From Glandiceps talaboti (Eukaryota; Hemichordata; Enteropneusta; Spengelidae): a DNA stretch of 64,000 bases. Made by a program: the position numbers and the translations under genes. Shown in pieces: positions 23,612 to 36,232 of this stretch. The DNA lies in contig NW_027554291.1 of assembly GCF_964340395.1 (NCBI RefSeq), positions 167,001 through 231,000 on the forward strand. The letters are read 5' to 3'. The stretch's first letter is position 1. The number at the start of each line of letters is the position of its first letter. The notes under the pieces were generated by a model. It saw only the letters and a program-made list of their open reading frames with translations. It had not been told where the DNA came from and ran no database searches.

Positions 23612-25029
23612 AAACCTGTACACAACAGGTTTGGAAAGGTGTCGACCGGTTTGCGGTTTGGTTGGGTTTTGACAGTATTGTTTATGTTTTAACTAATTAT
23701 GATCGGATTTGACTGGTTTAAAACCGGTTTGGACAGGTTTTGACCTTTTTTGTCTTGTTTGCAATGGTTGTGGACCGGTTTGGACAGGTTGTGACCGGTT
23801 TGAAATGGTTTTGGACAGGTTTGGACCGGTTTGGACAGGTTTTGGACCGGTTTTGATATGTTTGCACAGGTTTTGACCAGTTTTGATCAGTTTTGACTGG
23901 TTTAAAACCAGTGTTGACTGGTTTTGATTAGTTTTGAATTGTTTGCACTGGTTTTCGACCGGTTTGGACCGGTTATGAAAGGTTTGGACAGGTTTTGACA
24001 AGTTTTGATCGGTTTTGACGGGTTTTGAGTTGTTTGCACCTATTTTTGACCGGTTTGGACCGGTTTGACAGGTTTGCACAGGTTTTGACCTAATTTCACT
24101 GGTTTTAAACCGGTTTGCGACAGGTTTTGACCAGTTTTGATCAGTTTTGACCGGTTTTAAACCTGTGTTGACTGGTTTCGATAGGTTTGGACAGGTTTGA
24201 ACCGGTTTGGACAGGTTTTGACAAGTTTTGATCGGTTTTGACGGGTTTTGAGTTGTTTGCACCTAGTTTTGACCGGTTTGGACCGGATTGATAGGTTTTG
24301 ATCAGTTTTGACTTGTTTGCACTGGTTTTGTACCAGTTTCGATAGGTTTTCGACCGGTTTGGACCGGATTTGACAGGTTTGGACAGGTTTGGAAAGTTTT
24401 GACTGGTTTTGACGGGTTTTGCACCTATTTTAGACAGGTTTGGATAGGTTTTTGACCGGTTTGGAGAGGTTTGACCTGTTTGCACAGGTTTTGACCAGTT
24501 TTCACTGGTTTTAAACCGGTTTGCGACAGGTTTTGACCAGTTTTGATCGGTTTTGACGGGTTTTGAGTTGTTTGCACCTAGTTTTGACCGGTTTGGACCG
24601 GATTGATACGTTTTGATCAGTTTTGACTTGTTTGCACTGGTTTTGGACCAGTTTCGATAGGTTTTCGACCGGTTTGGACAGGTTTGGACAGGTTTGGAAA
24701 AGTTTTGACTGGTTTTGACGGGTTTTGCACCTATTTTAGACAGGTTTGGATAGGTTTTTGACCGGTTTGGAGAGGTTTGACCTGTTTGCACAGGTTTTGA
24801 CCAGTTTTCACTGGTTTTAAACCGGTTTTGACTTGTTTTCACCATTTTTTTAATGGTTTCGATAGGTTTCGACAGCTTTGACCAGTTTTGATCTGTTTTC
24901 ACCTGTTTATAACCAATTTGGAAGGTTTTGACCGGTATTGACTCATTTTCACCAGTTTTGGTCCGCCTTGTATAGGTTTTCGACCGGTTTGGACCGTTTG
25001 GACAGGTTTGCTCAGGTTTTGACTCATTT
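23612..25029 (+). repeat. HOR unit 13, 1418 bp, ends type A2
   Basis: Same class as units 10 and 15. Near 24843 the usual CACCAGTTTTGGAATGG is altered to CACCATTTTTTTAATGG, several substitutions clustered in about 9 bp and seen nowhere else in the window. GGTTTGGACAGG near 24184 replaces the usual GGTTTCGACAGG. Confidence 0.88.
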
Positions 25030-26405
25030 AAACCTGTACACAACAGGTTTGGAAAGGTGTCGACCAGTTTGCGGTTTGGTTGGGTTTTGACAGTATTGTT
25101 TATGTTTTAACTAATTATGATCGGATTTGACTGGTTTAAAACCGGTTTGGACAGGTTTTGACCTTTTTTGTCTTGTTTGCAATGGTTGTGGACCGGTTTG
25201 GACAGGTTGTGACCGGTTTGAAATGGTTTTGGACAGGTTTGGACCGGTTTGGACAGGTTTTGGACCGGTTTTGATATGTTTGCACAGGTTTTGACCAGTT
25301 TTGATCAGTTTTGACTGGTTTAAAACCAGTGTTGACTGGTATTGATTAGTTTTGAATTGTTTGCACTGGTTTTCGACCGGTTTGGACCGGTTATTAAAGG
25401 TTTGGACAGGTTTTGACAAGTTTCGATCGGTTTTGAAGGGTTTTGAGTTGTTTGCACCTAGTTTTGACCGGTTTGGACCGGATTGATAGGTTTTGATCAG
25501 TTTTGACTTGTTTGCACTGGTTTTGGACCAGTTTCGATAGGTTTTCGACCGGTTTGGACCGGTTTTGACAGGTTTGATCGGTTTTGACTTGTTTTCACCA
25601 GTTTTGGAATGTTTTCGATAGGTTTCGACAGGTTTGAACCAGTTTTGACAGGTTTTGACCAGTTTTGATATGTTTTCACCTGTTTATAACCAATTTGGAA
25701 GGTTTTGACCGGTATTGATATGTTTGCACAGGTTTTGACCAGTTTTGATCAGTTTTGACCGGTTTAAAACCAATGTTGACTGGTTTTGATCAGTTTTGAC
25801 TTGTTTAAAACCAGTGTTGACTGGTTTTGATTAGTTTTGACTTGTTTGCACTGGTTTTCGACCGTTCTGGACCTGTTATTAAAGGTTTGGACAGGTTTTG
25901 ACAAGTTTTGATCGGTTTTGACGGGTTTTGAGTTGTTTGCACTGGTTTTGGACCAGTTTCGATAGGTTTTCGACCGGTTTGGACTGGTTTGGACAGGTTT
26001 GGACAGGTTTGGAAAAGTTTTGACTGGTTTTGACGGGTTTTGCACCTATTTTAGACAGGTTTGGATAGGTTTTTGACCGGTTTGGAGAGGTTTGACCTGT
26101 TTGCACAGGTTTTGACCAGTTTTCACTGGTTTTAAACCGGTTTGCGACAGGTTTTGACCAGTTTTGATCGGTTTTAAACCGGTGTTGACTGGTTTTGATC
26201 GGTTTTGACTTGTTTTCACCAGTTTTGAAATGGTTTCGATAGGTTTCGACAGCTTTGACCAGTTTTGATCTGTTTTCGCCTGTTTATAACCAATTTGGAA
26301 GGTTTTGACCGGTATTGACTCATTTTCACCAGTTTAGTCCGCCTTGTATAGGTTTTCGACCGGTTTGGACCGTTTGGACAGGTTTGCTCAGGTTTTGACT
26401 CATTT
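25030..26405 (+). repeat. HOR unit 14, 1376 bp, ends type G1
   Basis: Contains two junctions: GGACCGGTTATTAAAGG at ~25384, a hybrid of two otherwise separate contexts, and GACAGGTTTGATCGG at ~25568, the join of the 2.8-kb tandem duplication. TTTAGTCCGCC near 26333 is shared with unit 12. GGTATTGATTAG near 25339 and GATATGTTTTCACC near 25668 are private. Confidence 0.88.
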
Positions 26406-27823
26406 AAACCTGTACACAACAGGTTTGGAAAGGTGTCGACCGGTTTGCGGTTTGGTTGGGTTTTGACAGTATTGTTTATGTTTTAACTAATTATGATCGG
26501 ATTTGACTGGTTTAAAACCGGTTTGGACAGGTTTTGACCTTTTTTGTCTTGTTTGCAATGGTTGTGGACCGGTTTGGACAGGTTGTGACCGGTTTGAAAT
26601 GGTTTTGGACAGGTTTGGACCGGTTTGGACAGGTTTTGGACCGGTTTTGATATGTTTGCACAGGTTTTGACCAGTTTTGATCAGTTTTGACTGGTTTAAA
26701 ACCAGTGTTGACTGGTTTTGATTAGTTTTGAATTGTTTGCACTGGTTTTCGACCGGTTTGGACCGGTTATGAAAGGTTTGGACAGGTTTTGACAAGTTTT
26801 GATCGGTTTTGACGGGTTTTGAGTTGTTTGCACCTATTTTTGACCGGTTTGGACCGGTTTGACAGGTTTGCACAGGTTTTGACCTAATTTCACTGGTTTT
26901 AAACCGGTTTGCGACAGGTTTTGACCAGTTTTGATCAGTTTTGACCGGTTTTAAACCTGTGTTGACTGGTTTCGATAGGTTTCGACAGGTTTGAACCGGT
27001 TTGGACAGGTTTTGACAAGTTTTGATCGGTTTTGACGGGTTTTGAGTTGTTTGCACCTAGTTTTGACCGGTTTGGACCGGATTGATAGGTTTTGATCAGT
27101 TTTGACTTGTTTGCACTGGTTTTGTACCAGTTTCGATAGGTTTTCGACCGGTTTGGACCGGATTTGACAGGTTTGGACAGGTTTGGAAAGTTTTGACTGG
27201 TTTTGACGGGTTTTGCACCTATTTTAGACAGGTTTGGATAGGTTTTTGACCGGTTTGGAGAGGTTTGACCTGTTTGCACAGGTTTTGACCAGTTTTCACT
27301 GGTTTTAAACCGGTTTGCGACAGGTTTTGACCAGTTTTGATCGGTTTTGACGGGTTTTGAGTTGTTTGCACCTAGTTTTGACCGGTTTGGACCGGATTGA
27401 TACGTTTTGATCAGTTTTGACTTGTTTGCACTGGTTTTGGACCAGTTTCGATAGGTTTTCGACCGGTTTGGACAGGTTTGGACAGGTTTGGAAAAGTTTT
27501 GACTGGTTTTGACGGGTTTTGCACCTATTTTAGACAGGTTTGGATAGGTTTTTGACCGGTTTGGAGAGGTTTGACCTGTTTGCACAGGTTTTGACCAGTT
27601 TTCACTGGTTTTAAACCGGTTTTGACTTGTTTTCACCAGTTTTGGAATGGTTTCGATAGGTTTCGACAGCTTTGACTAGTTTTGATCTGTTTTCACCTGT
27701 TTATAACCAATTTGGAAGGTTTTGACCGGTATTGACTCATTTTCACCAGTTTTGGTCCGCCTTGTATAGGTTTTCGACCGGTTTGGACCGTTTGGACAGG
27801 TTTGCTCAGGTTTTGACTCATTT
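26406..27823 (+). repeat. HOR unit 15, 1418 bp, ends type A2
   Basis: Copy of unit 13 at an offset of 2794 bp, but with the normal CAGTTTTGGAATGG and with CTTTGACTAG as in unit 10. The mixture of shared and unshared variants suggests later exchange among the three 1418-bp units. Confidence 0.88.
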
Positions 27824-29538
27824 AAACCTGTACACAACAGGTTTGGAAAGGTGTCGACCAGTTTGCGGTTTGGTTGGGTTTTGACAGTATTGTTTATGTT
27901 TTAACTAATTATGATCGGATTTGACTGGTTTAAAACCGGTTTGGACAGGTTTTGACCTTTTTTGTCTTGTTTGCAATGGTTGTGGACCGGTTTGGACAGG
28001 TTGTGACCGGTTTGAAATGGTTTTGGACAGGTTTGGACCGGTTTGGACAGGTTTTGGACCGGTTTTGATATGTTTGCACAGGTTTTGACCAGTTTTGATC
28101 AGTTTTGACTGGTTTAAAACCAGTGTTGACTGGTTTTGATTAGTTTTGAATTGTTTGCACTGGTTTTCGACCGGTTTGGACCGGTTATTAAAGGTTTGGA
28201 CAGGTTTTGACAAGTTTCGATCGGTTTTGAAGGGTTTTGAGTTGTTTGCACCTAGTTTTGACCGGTTTGGACCGGATTGATAGGTTTTGATCAGTTTTGA
28301 CTTGTTTGCACTGGTTTTGGACCAGTTTCGATAGGTTTTCGACCGGTTTGGACCGGTTTTGACAGGTTTGGACAGGTTTGGAAAAGTTTTGACTGGTTTT
28401 GACGGGTTTTGCACCTATTTTAGACAGGTTTGGATAGGTTTTTGACCGGTTTGGAGAGGTTTGACCTGTTTGCACAGGTTTTGACCAGTTTTCACTGGTT
28501 TTAAACCGGTTTGCGACAGGTTTTGACCAGTTTTGATCGGTTTTGACGGGTTTTGAGTTGTTTGCACCTATTTTTGACCGGTTTGGACCGGTTTGACAGG
28601 TTTTGATCAGTTTTGACTTGTTTGCACTGGTTTTGGACCAGTTTGGATGGGTTTTCGACCGGTTTTGAAAGGTTTGGACAGGTTTTGACAAGTTTTGATC
28701 GGTTTTGACGGGTTTTGAGTTGTTTGCACCTATTTTTGACCAGTTTGGACCGGTTTGGACCGGTTTGGACAGGTTTTGGACCGGTTTTGATATGTTTGCA
28801 CAGGTTTTGACCAGTTTTGATCAGTTTTGACCGGTTTAAAACCAGTGTTGACTGGTTTTGATCAGTTTTGACTTGTTTAAAACCAGTGTTGACTGGTTTT
28901 GATTAGTTTTGACTTGTTTGCACTGGTTTTCGACCGTTCTGGACCTGTTATTAAAGGTTTGGACAGGTTTTGACAAGTTTTGATCGGTTTTGACGGGTTT
29001 TGAGTTGTTTGCACCTAGTTTTGACCGGTTTGGACCGGATTGATAGGTTTTGATCAGTTTTGACTTGTTTGCACTGGTTTTGGACCAGTTTCGATAGGTT
29101 TTCGACCGGTTTGGACCGGTTTGGACAGGTTTGGACAGGTTTGGAAAAGTTTTGACTGGTTTTGACGGGTTTTGCACCTATTTTAGACAGGTTTGGATAG
29201 GTTTTTGACCGGTTTGGAGAGGTTTGACCTGTTTGCACAGGTTTTGACCAGTTTTCACTGGTTTTAAACCGGTTTGCGACAGGTTTTGACCAGTTTTGAT
29301 CGGTTTTAAACCGGTGTTGACTGGTTTTGATCGGTTTTGACTTGTTTTCACCAGTTTTGAAATGGTTTCGATAGGTTTCGACAGCTTTGACCAGTTTTGA
29401 TCTGTTTTCGCCTGTTTATAACCAATTTGGAAGGTTTTGACCGGTATTGACTCATTTTCACCTGTTTTGGTCCGCCTTGTATAGGTTTTCGACCGGTTTG
29501 GACCGTTTGGACAGGTTTGCTCAGGTTTTGACTCATTT
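27824..29538 (+). repeat. HOR unit 16, 1715 bp, ends type G2
   Basis: Opens with the CCAG landmark variant, passes the hybrid junction GGACCGGTTATTAAAGG at ~28178, and from 28185 is collinear with 13247 onward. It is thus a composite: 1418-class left end joined to the right part of a unit 7-like sequence. Confidence 0.9.
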
Positions 29539-32328
29539 AAACCTGTACACAACAGGTTTGGAAAGGTGTCGACCGGTTTGCGGTTTGGTTGGGTTTTGAC
29601 AGTATTGTTTATGTTTTAACTAATTATGATCGGATTTGACTGGTTTAAAACCGGTTTGGACAGGTTTTGACCTTTTTTGTCTTGTTTGCAATGGTTGTGG
29701 ACCGGTTTGGACAGGTTGTGACCGGTTTGAAATGGTTTTGGACAGGTTTGGACCGGTTTGGACAGGTTTTGGACCGGTTTTGATATGTTTGCACAGGTTT
29801 TGACCAGTTTTGATCAGTTTTGACTGGTTTAAAACCAGTGTTGACTGGTTTTGATTAGTTTTGAATTGTTTGCACTGGTTTTCGACCGGTTTGGACCGGT
29901 TATGAAAGGTTTGGACAGGTTTTGACAAGTTTTGATCGGTTTTGACGGGTTTTGAGTTGTTTGCACCTATTTTTGACCGGTTTGGACCGGTTTGACCGGT
30001 TTAAAACCAGTGTTGACTGGTTTTGATTAGTTTTGACAGGTTTGCACTGGTTTTGACCTAATTTCACTGGTTTTAAACCGGTTTGCGACAGGTTTTGACC
30101 AGTTTTGATCAGTTTTGACCGGTTTTAAACCTGTGTTGACTGGTTTCGATAGGTTTCGACAGGTTTGAACCGGTTTGGACAGGTTTTGACAAGTTTTGAT
30201 CGGTTTTGACGGGTTTTGAGTTGTTTGCACCTAGTTTTGACCGGTTTGGACCGGATTGATAGGTTTTGATCAGTTTTGACTTGTTTGCACTGGTTTTGTA
30301 CCAGTTTCGATAGGTTTTCGACCGGTTTGGACCGGATTTGACAGGTTTGGACAGGTTTGGAAAAGTTTTGACTGGTTTTAAAACGGTGTTGACTGGTTTT
30401 GATCAGTTTTGATCGGTTTTGACTTGTTTTCACCAGTTTTGGAATGTTTTCGATAGGTTTCGACAGGTTTGAACCAGTTTTGACAGGTTTTGACCAGTTT
30501 TGATCTGTTTTCACCTGTTTATAACCAATTTGGAAGGTTTTGACCGGTATTGATATGTTTGCACAGGTTTTGACCAGTTTTGATCAGTTTTGACCGGTTT
30601 AAAACCAGTGTTGACTGGTTTTGATCAGTTTTGACTTGTTTAAAACCAGTGTTGACTGGTTTTGATTAGTTTTGACTTGTTTGCACTGGTTTTCGACCGT
30701 TCTGGACCTGTTATTAAAGGTTTGGACAGGTTTTGACAAGTTTAGATCGGTTTTGAAGGGTTTTGAGTTGTTTGCACCTAGTTTTGACCGGTTTGGACCG
30801 GATTGATAGGTTTTGATCAGTTTTGACTTGTTTGCACTGGTTTTGGACCAGTTTCGATAGGTTTTCGACCGGTTTGGACCGGTTTTGACAGGTTTGGACA
30901 GGTTTGGAAAAGTTTTGACTGGTTTTGACGGGTTTTGCACCTATTTTAGACAGGTTTGGATAGGTTTTTGACCGGTTTGGAGAGGTTTGACCTGTTTGCA
31001 CAGGTTTTGACCAGTTTTCACTGGTTTTAAACCGGTTTGCGACAGGTTTTGACCAGTTTTGATCGGTTTTGACGGGTTTTGAGTTGTTTGCACCTATTTT
31101 TGACCGGTTTGGACCGGTTTGACAGGTTTTGATCAGTTTTGACTTGTTTGCACTGGTTTTGGACCAGTTTGGATGGGTTTTCGACCGGTTTTGAAAGGTT
31201 TGGACAGGTTTTGACAAGTTTTGATCGGTTTTGACGGGTTTTGAGTTGTTTGCACCTATTTTTGACCAGTTTGGACCGGTTTGGACAGGTTTTGGACCGG
31301 TTTTGATATGTTTGCACAGGTTTTGACAAGTTTTGATCAGTTTTGACCGGTTTAAAACCAGTGTTGACTGGTTTTGATCAGTTTTGACTTGTTTAAAACC
31401 AGTGTTGACTGGTTTTGATTAGTTTTGACTTGTTTGCACTGGTTTTCGACCGTTCTGGACCTGTTATTAAAGGTTTGGACAGGTTTTGACAAGTTTTGAT
31501 CGGTTTTGACGGGTTTTGAGTTGTTTGCACCTAGTTTTGACCGGTTTGGACCGGATTGATAGGTTTTGATCAGTTTTGACTTGTTTGCACTGGTTTTGGA
31601 CCAGTTTCGATAGGTTTTCGACCGGTTTGGACCGGTTTTGACAGGTTTGGACAGGTTTGGAAAAGTTTTGACTGGTTTTGACGGGTTTTGCACCTATTTT
31701 AGACAGGTTTGGATAGGTTTTTGACCGGTTTGGAGAGGTTTGACCTGTTTGCACAGGTTTTGACCAGTTTTGATCGGTTTTGACGGGTTTTGAGTTGTTT
31801 GCACCTTTTTTTGACCGGTTTGGACCGGATTGATAGGTTTTGATCAGTTTTGACTTGTTTGCACTGGTTTTGGACCAGTTTCGATAGGTTTTCGACCGGT
31901 TTGGACCGGTTTGGACAGGTTTCGACAGGTTTGGAAAAGTTTTGACTGGTTTTGACGGGTTTTGCACCTATTTTAGACAGGTTTGGATAGGTTTTTGACC
32001 GGTTTGGAGAGGTTTGACCTGTTTGCACAGGTTTTGACCAGTTTTCACTGGTTTTAAACCGGTTTGCGACAGGTTTTGACCAGTTTTGATCGGTTTTAAA
32101 CCGGTGTTGACTGGTTTTGATCGGTTTTGACTTGTTTTCACCAGTTTTGGAATGGTTTCGATAGGTTTCGACAGGTTTGACCAGTTTTGATCTGTTTTCA
32201 CCTGTTTATAACCAATTTGGAAGGTTTTGACCGGTATTGACTCATTTTCACCAGTTTTGGTCCGCCTTGTATAGGTTTTCGACCGGTTTGGACCGTTTGG
32301 ACAGGTTTGCTCAGGTTTTGACTCATTT
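29539..32328 (+). repeat. HOR unit 17, 2790 bp, ends type A
   Basis: Collinear copy of unit 8 at an offset of 14,938 bp, reproducing the unusual join near 30038, the GTACCAG and GATTTGACAGG variants and the T7 run near 31805. I saw very few base differences; one is GGTTTTAAACC near 32050 against GGTCTTAAACC at 17112. Confidence 0.9.
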
Positions 32329-33990
32329 AAACCTGTACACAACAGGTTTGGAAAGGTGTCGACCGGTTTGCGGTTTGGTTGGGTTTTGACAGTATTGTTT
32401 ATGTTTTAACTAATTATGATCGGATTTGACTGGTTTAAAACCGGTTTGGACAGGTTTTGACCTTTTTTGTCTTGTTTGCAATGGTTGTGGACCGGTTTGG
32501 ACAGGTTGTGACCGGTTTGAAATGGTTTTGGACAGGTTTGGACCGGTTTGGACAGGTTTTGGACCGGTTTTGATATGTTTGCACAGGTTTTGACCAGTTT
32601 TGATCAGTTTTGACTGGTTTAAAACCAGTGTTGACTGGTTTTGATTAGTTTTGAATTGTTTGCACTGGTTTTCGACCGGTTTGGACCGGTTATGAAAGGT
32701 TTGGACAGGTTTTGACAAGTTTTGATCGGTTTTGACGGGTTTTGAGTTGTTTGCACCTATTTTTGACCGGTTTGGACCGGTTTGACCGGTTTAAAACCAG
32801 TGTTGACTGGTTTTGATTAGTTTTGACTTGTTTGCACTGGTTTTCGACCGTTCTGGACCGGTTTTGAAAGGTTTGGACAGGTTTTGACAAGTTTTGATCG
32901 GTTTTGACGGGTTTTGAGTTGTTTGCACCTATTTTTGACCGGTTTGGACCGGTTTGACAGGTTTGCACAGGTTTTGACCTAATTTCACTGGTTTTAAACC
33001 GGTTTGCGACAGGTTTTGACCAGTTTTGATCAGTTTTGACCGGTTTTAAACCTGTGTTGACTGGTTTCGATAGGTTTCGACAGGTTTGAACCGGTTTTGA
33101 CAGGTTTTGACCAGTTTTGACCGGTTTTAAAACGGTGTTGACTGGTTTTGATCAGTTTTGATCGGTTTTGACTTGTTTTCACCAGTTTTGGAATGTTTTC
33201 GATAGGTTTCGACAGGTTTGAACCAGTTTTGACAGGTTTTGACCAGTTTTGATCTGTTTTCACCTGTTTATAACCAATTTGGAAGGTTTTGACCGGTATT
33301 GATATGTTTGCACAGGTTTTGACCAGTTTTGATCAGTTTTGACCGGTTTAAAACCAGTGTTGACTGGTTTTGATCAGTTTTGACTTGTTTAAAACCAGTG
33401 TTGACTGGTTTTGATTAGTTTTGACTTGTTTGCACTGGTTTTCGACCGTTCTGGACCTGTTATTAAAGGTTTGGACAGGTTTTGACAAGTTTTGATCGGT
33501 TTTGACGGGTTTTGAGTTGTTTGCACTGGTTTTGGACCAGTTTCGATAGGTTTTCGACCGGTTTGGACTGGTTTGGACAGGTTTGGACAGGTTTGGAAAA
33601 GTTTTGACTGGTTTTGACGGGTTTTGCACCTATTTTAGACAGGTTTGGATAGGTTTTTGACCGGTTTGGAGAGGTTTGACCTGTTTGCACAGGTTTTGAC
33701 CAGTTTTCACTGGTTTTAAACCGGTTTGCGACAGGTTTTGACCAGTTTTGATCGGTTTTAAACCGGTGTTGACTGGTTTTGATCGGTTTTGACTTGTTTT
33801 CACCAGTTTTGAAATGGTTTCGATAGGTTTCGACAGCTTTGACCAGTTTTGATCTGTTTTCGCCTGTTTATAACCAATTTGGAAGGTTTTGACCGGTATT
33901 GACTCATTTTCACCAGTTTTGGTCCGCCTTGTATAGGTTTTCGAACGGTTTGGACCGTTTGGACAGGTTTGCTCAGGTTTTGACTCATTT
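32329..33990 (+). repeat. HOR unit 18, 1662 bp, ends type G1
   Basis: Copy of unit 9 at 14,938 bp offset. It has TTGGACAGG after TTATGAAAGG near 32697 rather than the TTTTTACAGG of unit 9, and TTCGAACGG near 33940, which is private. It starts the regular A-G1-G series. Confidence 0.9.
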
Positions 33991-36232
33991 AAACCTGTAC
34001 ACAACAGGTTTGGAAAGGTGTCGACCGGTTTGCGGTTTGGTTGGGTTTTGACAGTATTGTTTATGTTTTAACTAATTATGATCGGATTTGACTGGTTTAA
34101 AACCGGTTTGGACAGGTTTTGACCTTTTTTGTCTTGTTTGCAATGGTTGTGGACCGGTTTGGACAGGTTGTGACCGGTTTGAAATGGTTTTGGACAGGTT
34201 TGGACCGGTTTGGACAGGTTTTGGACCGGTTTTGATATGTTTGCACAGGTTTTGACCAGTTTTGATCAGTTTTGACTGGTTTAAAACCAGTGTTGACTGG
34301 TTTTGATTAGTTTTGAATTGTTTGCACTGGTTTTCGACCGGTTTGGACCGGTTATGAAAGGTTTGGACAGGTTTTGACAAGTTTTGATCGGTTTTGACGG
34401 GTTTTGAGTTGTTTGCACCTATTTTTGACCGGTTTGGACCGGTTTGACAGGTTTGCACAGGTTTTGACCTAATTTCACTGGTTTTAAACCGGTTTGCGAC
34501 AGGTTTTGACCAGTTTTGATCAGTTTTGACCGGTTTTAAACCTGTGTTGACTGGTTTCGATAGGTTTCGACAGGTTTGAACCGGTTTGGACAGGTTTTGA
34601 CAAGTTTTGATCGGTTTTGACGGGTTTTGAGTTGTTTGCACCTAGTTTTGACCGGTTTGGACCGGATTGATAGGTTTTGATCAGTTTTGACTTGTTTGCA
34701 CTGGTTTTGTACCAGTTTCGATAGGTTTTCGACCGGTTTGGACCGGATTTGACAGGTTTGGACAGGTTTGGAAAGTTTTGACTGGTTTTGACGGGTTTTG
34801 CACCTATTTTAGACAGGTTTGGATAGGTTTTTGACCGGTTTGGAGAGGTTTGACCTGTTTGCACAGGTTTTGACCAGTTTTCACTGGTTTTAAACCGGTT
34901 TGCGACAGGTTTTGACCAGTTTTGATCGGTTTTGACGGGTTTTGAGTTGTTTGCACCTAGTTTTGACCGGTTTGGACCGGATTGATACGTTTTGATCAGT
35001 TTTGACTTGTTTGCACTGGTTTTGGACCAGTTTCGATAGGTTTTCGACCGGTTTGGACCGGTTTTGACAGGTTTGGACAGGTTTGGAAAAGTTTTGACTG
35101 GTTTTGACGGGTTTTGCACCTATTTTAGACAGGTTTGGATAGGTTTTTGACCGGTTTGGAGAGGTTTGACCTGTTTGCACAGGTTTTGACCAGTTTTGAT
35201 CGGTTTTGACGGGTTTTGAGTTGTTTGCACCTTTTTTTTGACCGGTTTGGACCGGATTGATAGGTTTTGATCAGTTTTGACTTGTTTGCACTGGTTTTGG
35301 ACCAGTTTCGATAGGTTTTCGACCGGTTTGAACCGGTTTTGACAGGTTTTGACCAGTTTTGACCGGTTTTAAAACGGTGTTGACTGGTTTTGATCAGTTT
35401 TGATCGGTTTTGACTTGTTTTCACCAGTTTTGGAATGTTTTCGATAGGTTTCGACAGGTTTGAACCAGTTTTGACAGGTTCTGACCAGTTTTGATCTGTT
35501 TTCACCTGTTTATAACCAATTTGGAAGGTTTTGACCGGTATTGATATGTTTGCACAGGTTTTGACCAGTTTTGATCAGTTTTGACCGGTTTAAAACCAGT
35601 GTTGACTGGTTTTGATCAGTTTTGACTTGTTTAAAACCAGTGTTGACTGGTTTTGATTAGTTTTGACTTGTTTGCACTGGTTTTCGACCGTTCTGGACCT
35701 GTTATTAAAGGTTTGGACAGGTTTTGACAAGTTTTGATCGGTTTTGACGGGTTTTGAGTTGTTTGCACTGGTTTTGGACCAGTTTCGATAGGTTTTCGAC
35801 CGGTTTGGACTGGTTTGGACAGGTTTGGACAGGTTTGGAAAAGTTTTGACTGGTTTTGACGGGTTTTGCACCTATTTTAGACAGGTTTGGATAGGTTTTT
35901 GACCGGTTTGGAGAGGTTTGACCTGTTTGCACAGGTTTTGACCAGTTTTCACTGGTTTTAAACCGGTTTGCGACAGGTTTTGACCAGTTTTGATCGGTTT
36001 TAAACCGGTGTTGACTGGTTTTGATCGGTTTTGACTTGTTTTCACCAGTTTTGAAATGGTTTCGATAGGTTTCGACAGCTTTGACCAGTTTTGATCTGTT
36101 TTCGCCTGTTTATAACCAATTTGGAAGGTTTTGACCGGTATTGACTCATTTTCACCAGTTTTGGTCCGCCTTGTATAGGTTTTCGACCGGTTTGGACCGT
36201 TTGGACAGGTTTGCTCAGGTTTTGACTCATTT
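33991..36232 (+). repeat. HOR unit 19, 2242 bp, ends type G1
   Basis: The left part is a copy of unit 10 up to ~35056, where unit 10 skips ahead and this unit keeps a full block. A T8 run lies near 35232. GTTTGAACCGG near 35326 joins directly to a mid-unit segment, and GGTTCTGACC near 35478 is private. Confidence 0.88.

Larger units (their letters stand above)
16560..25391 (+). repeat. Duplication with ~4621-bp offset
   Basis: About 16560-20832 corresponds to about 21181-25391. The offset is 4621 bp up to the 61-bp and 1-bp losses in unit 12 and 4559 bp after them. Landmark spacing 1662-1418 in the left half becomes 1600-1418 in the right. Confidence 0.82.
22840..28366 (+). repeat. Tandem duplication, period 2733/2794 bp
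   Basis: Copy 1 is about 22840-25572 (2733 bp) and copy 2 about 25573-28366 (2794 bp); they differ by the 61-bp deletion in copy 1. The junction at ~25572 reads TTTTGACAGG-TTTGATCGG. Confidence 0.86.
28185..35056 (+). repeat. 6.9-kb duplicated segment, right copy
   Basis: Partner of 13247-20118. The hybrid junction at its left end (CCGG-TTATTAAAGG) also occurs at ~25391, because the later 2.8-kb duplication copied it. This gives a relative order: the long duplication came first. Confidence 0.88.

Noticed and set aside
24141-25043. The 300-codon frame as a structural repeat protein gene
   Set aside because: It is made of the same peptide repeat as all other frames, spans parts of two ~300-bp blocks without a conserved start context, and sister units at the same place break the frame.
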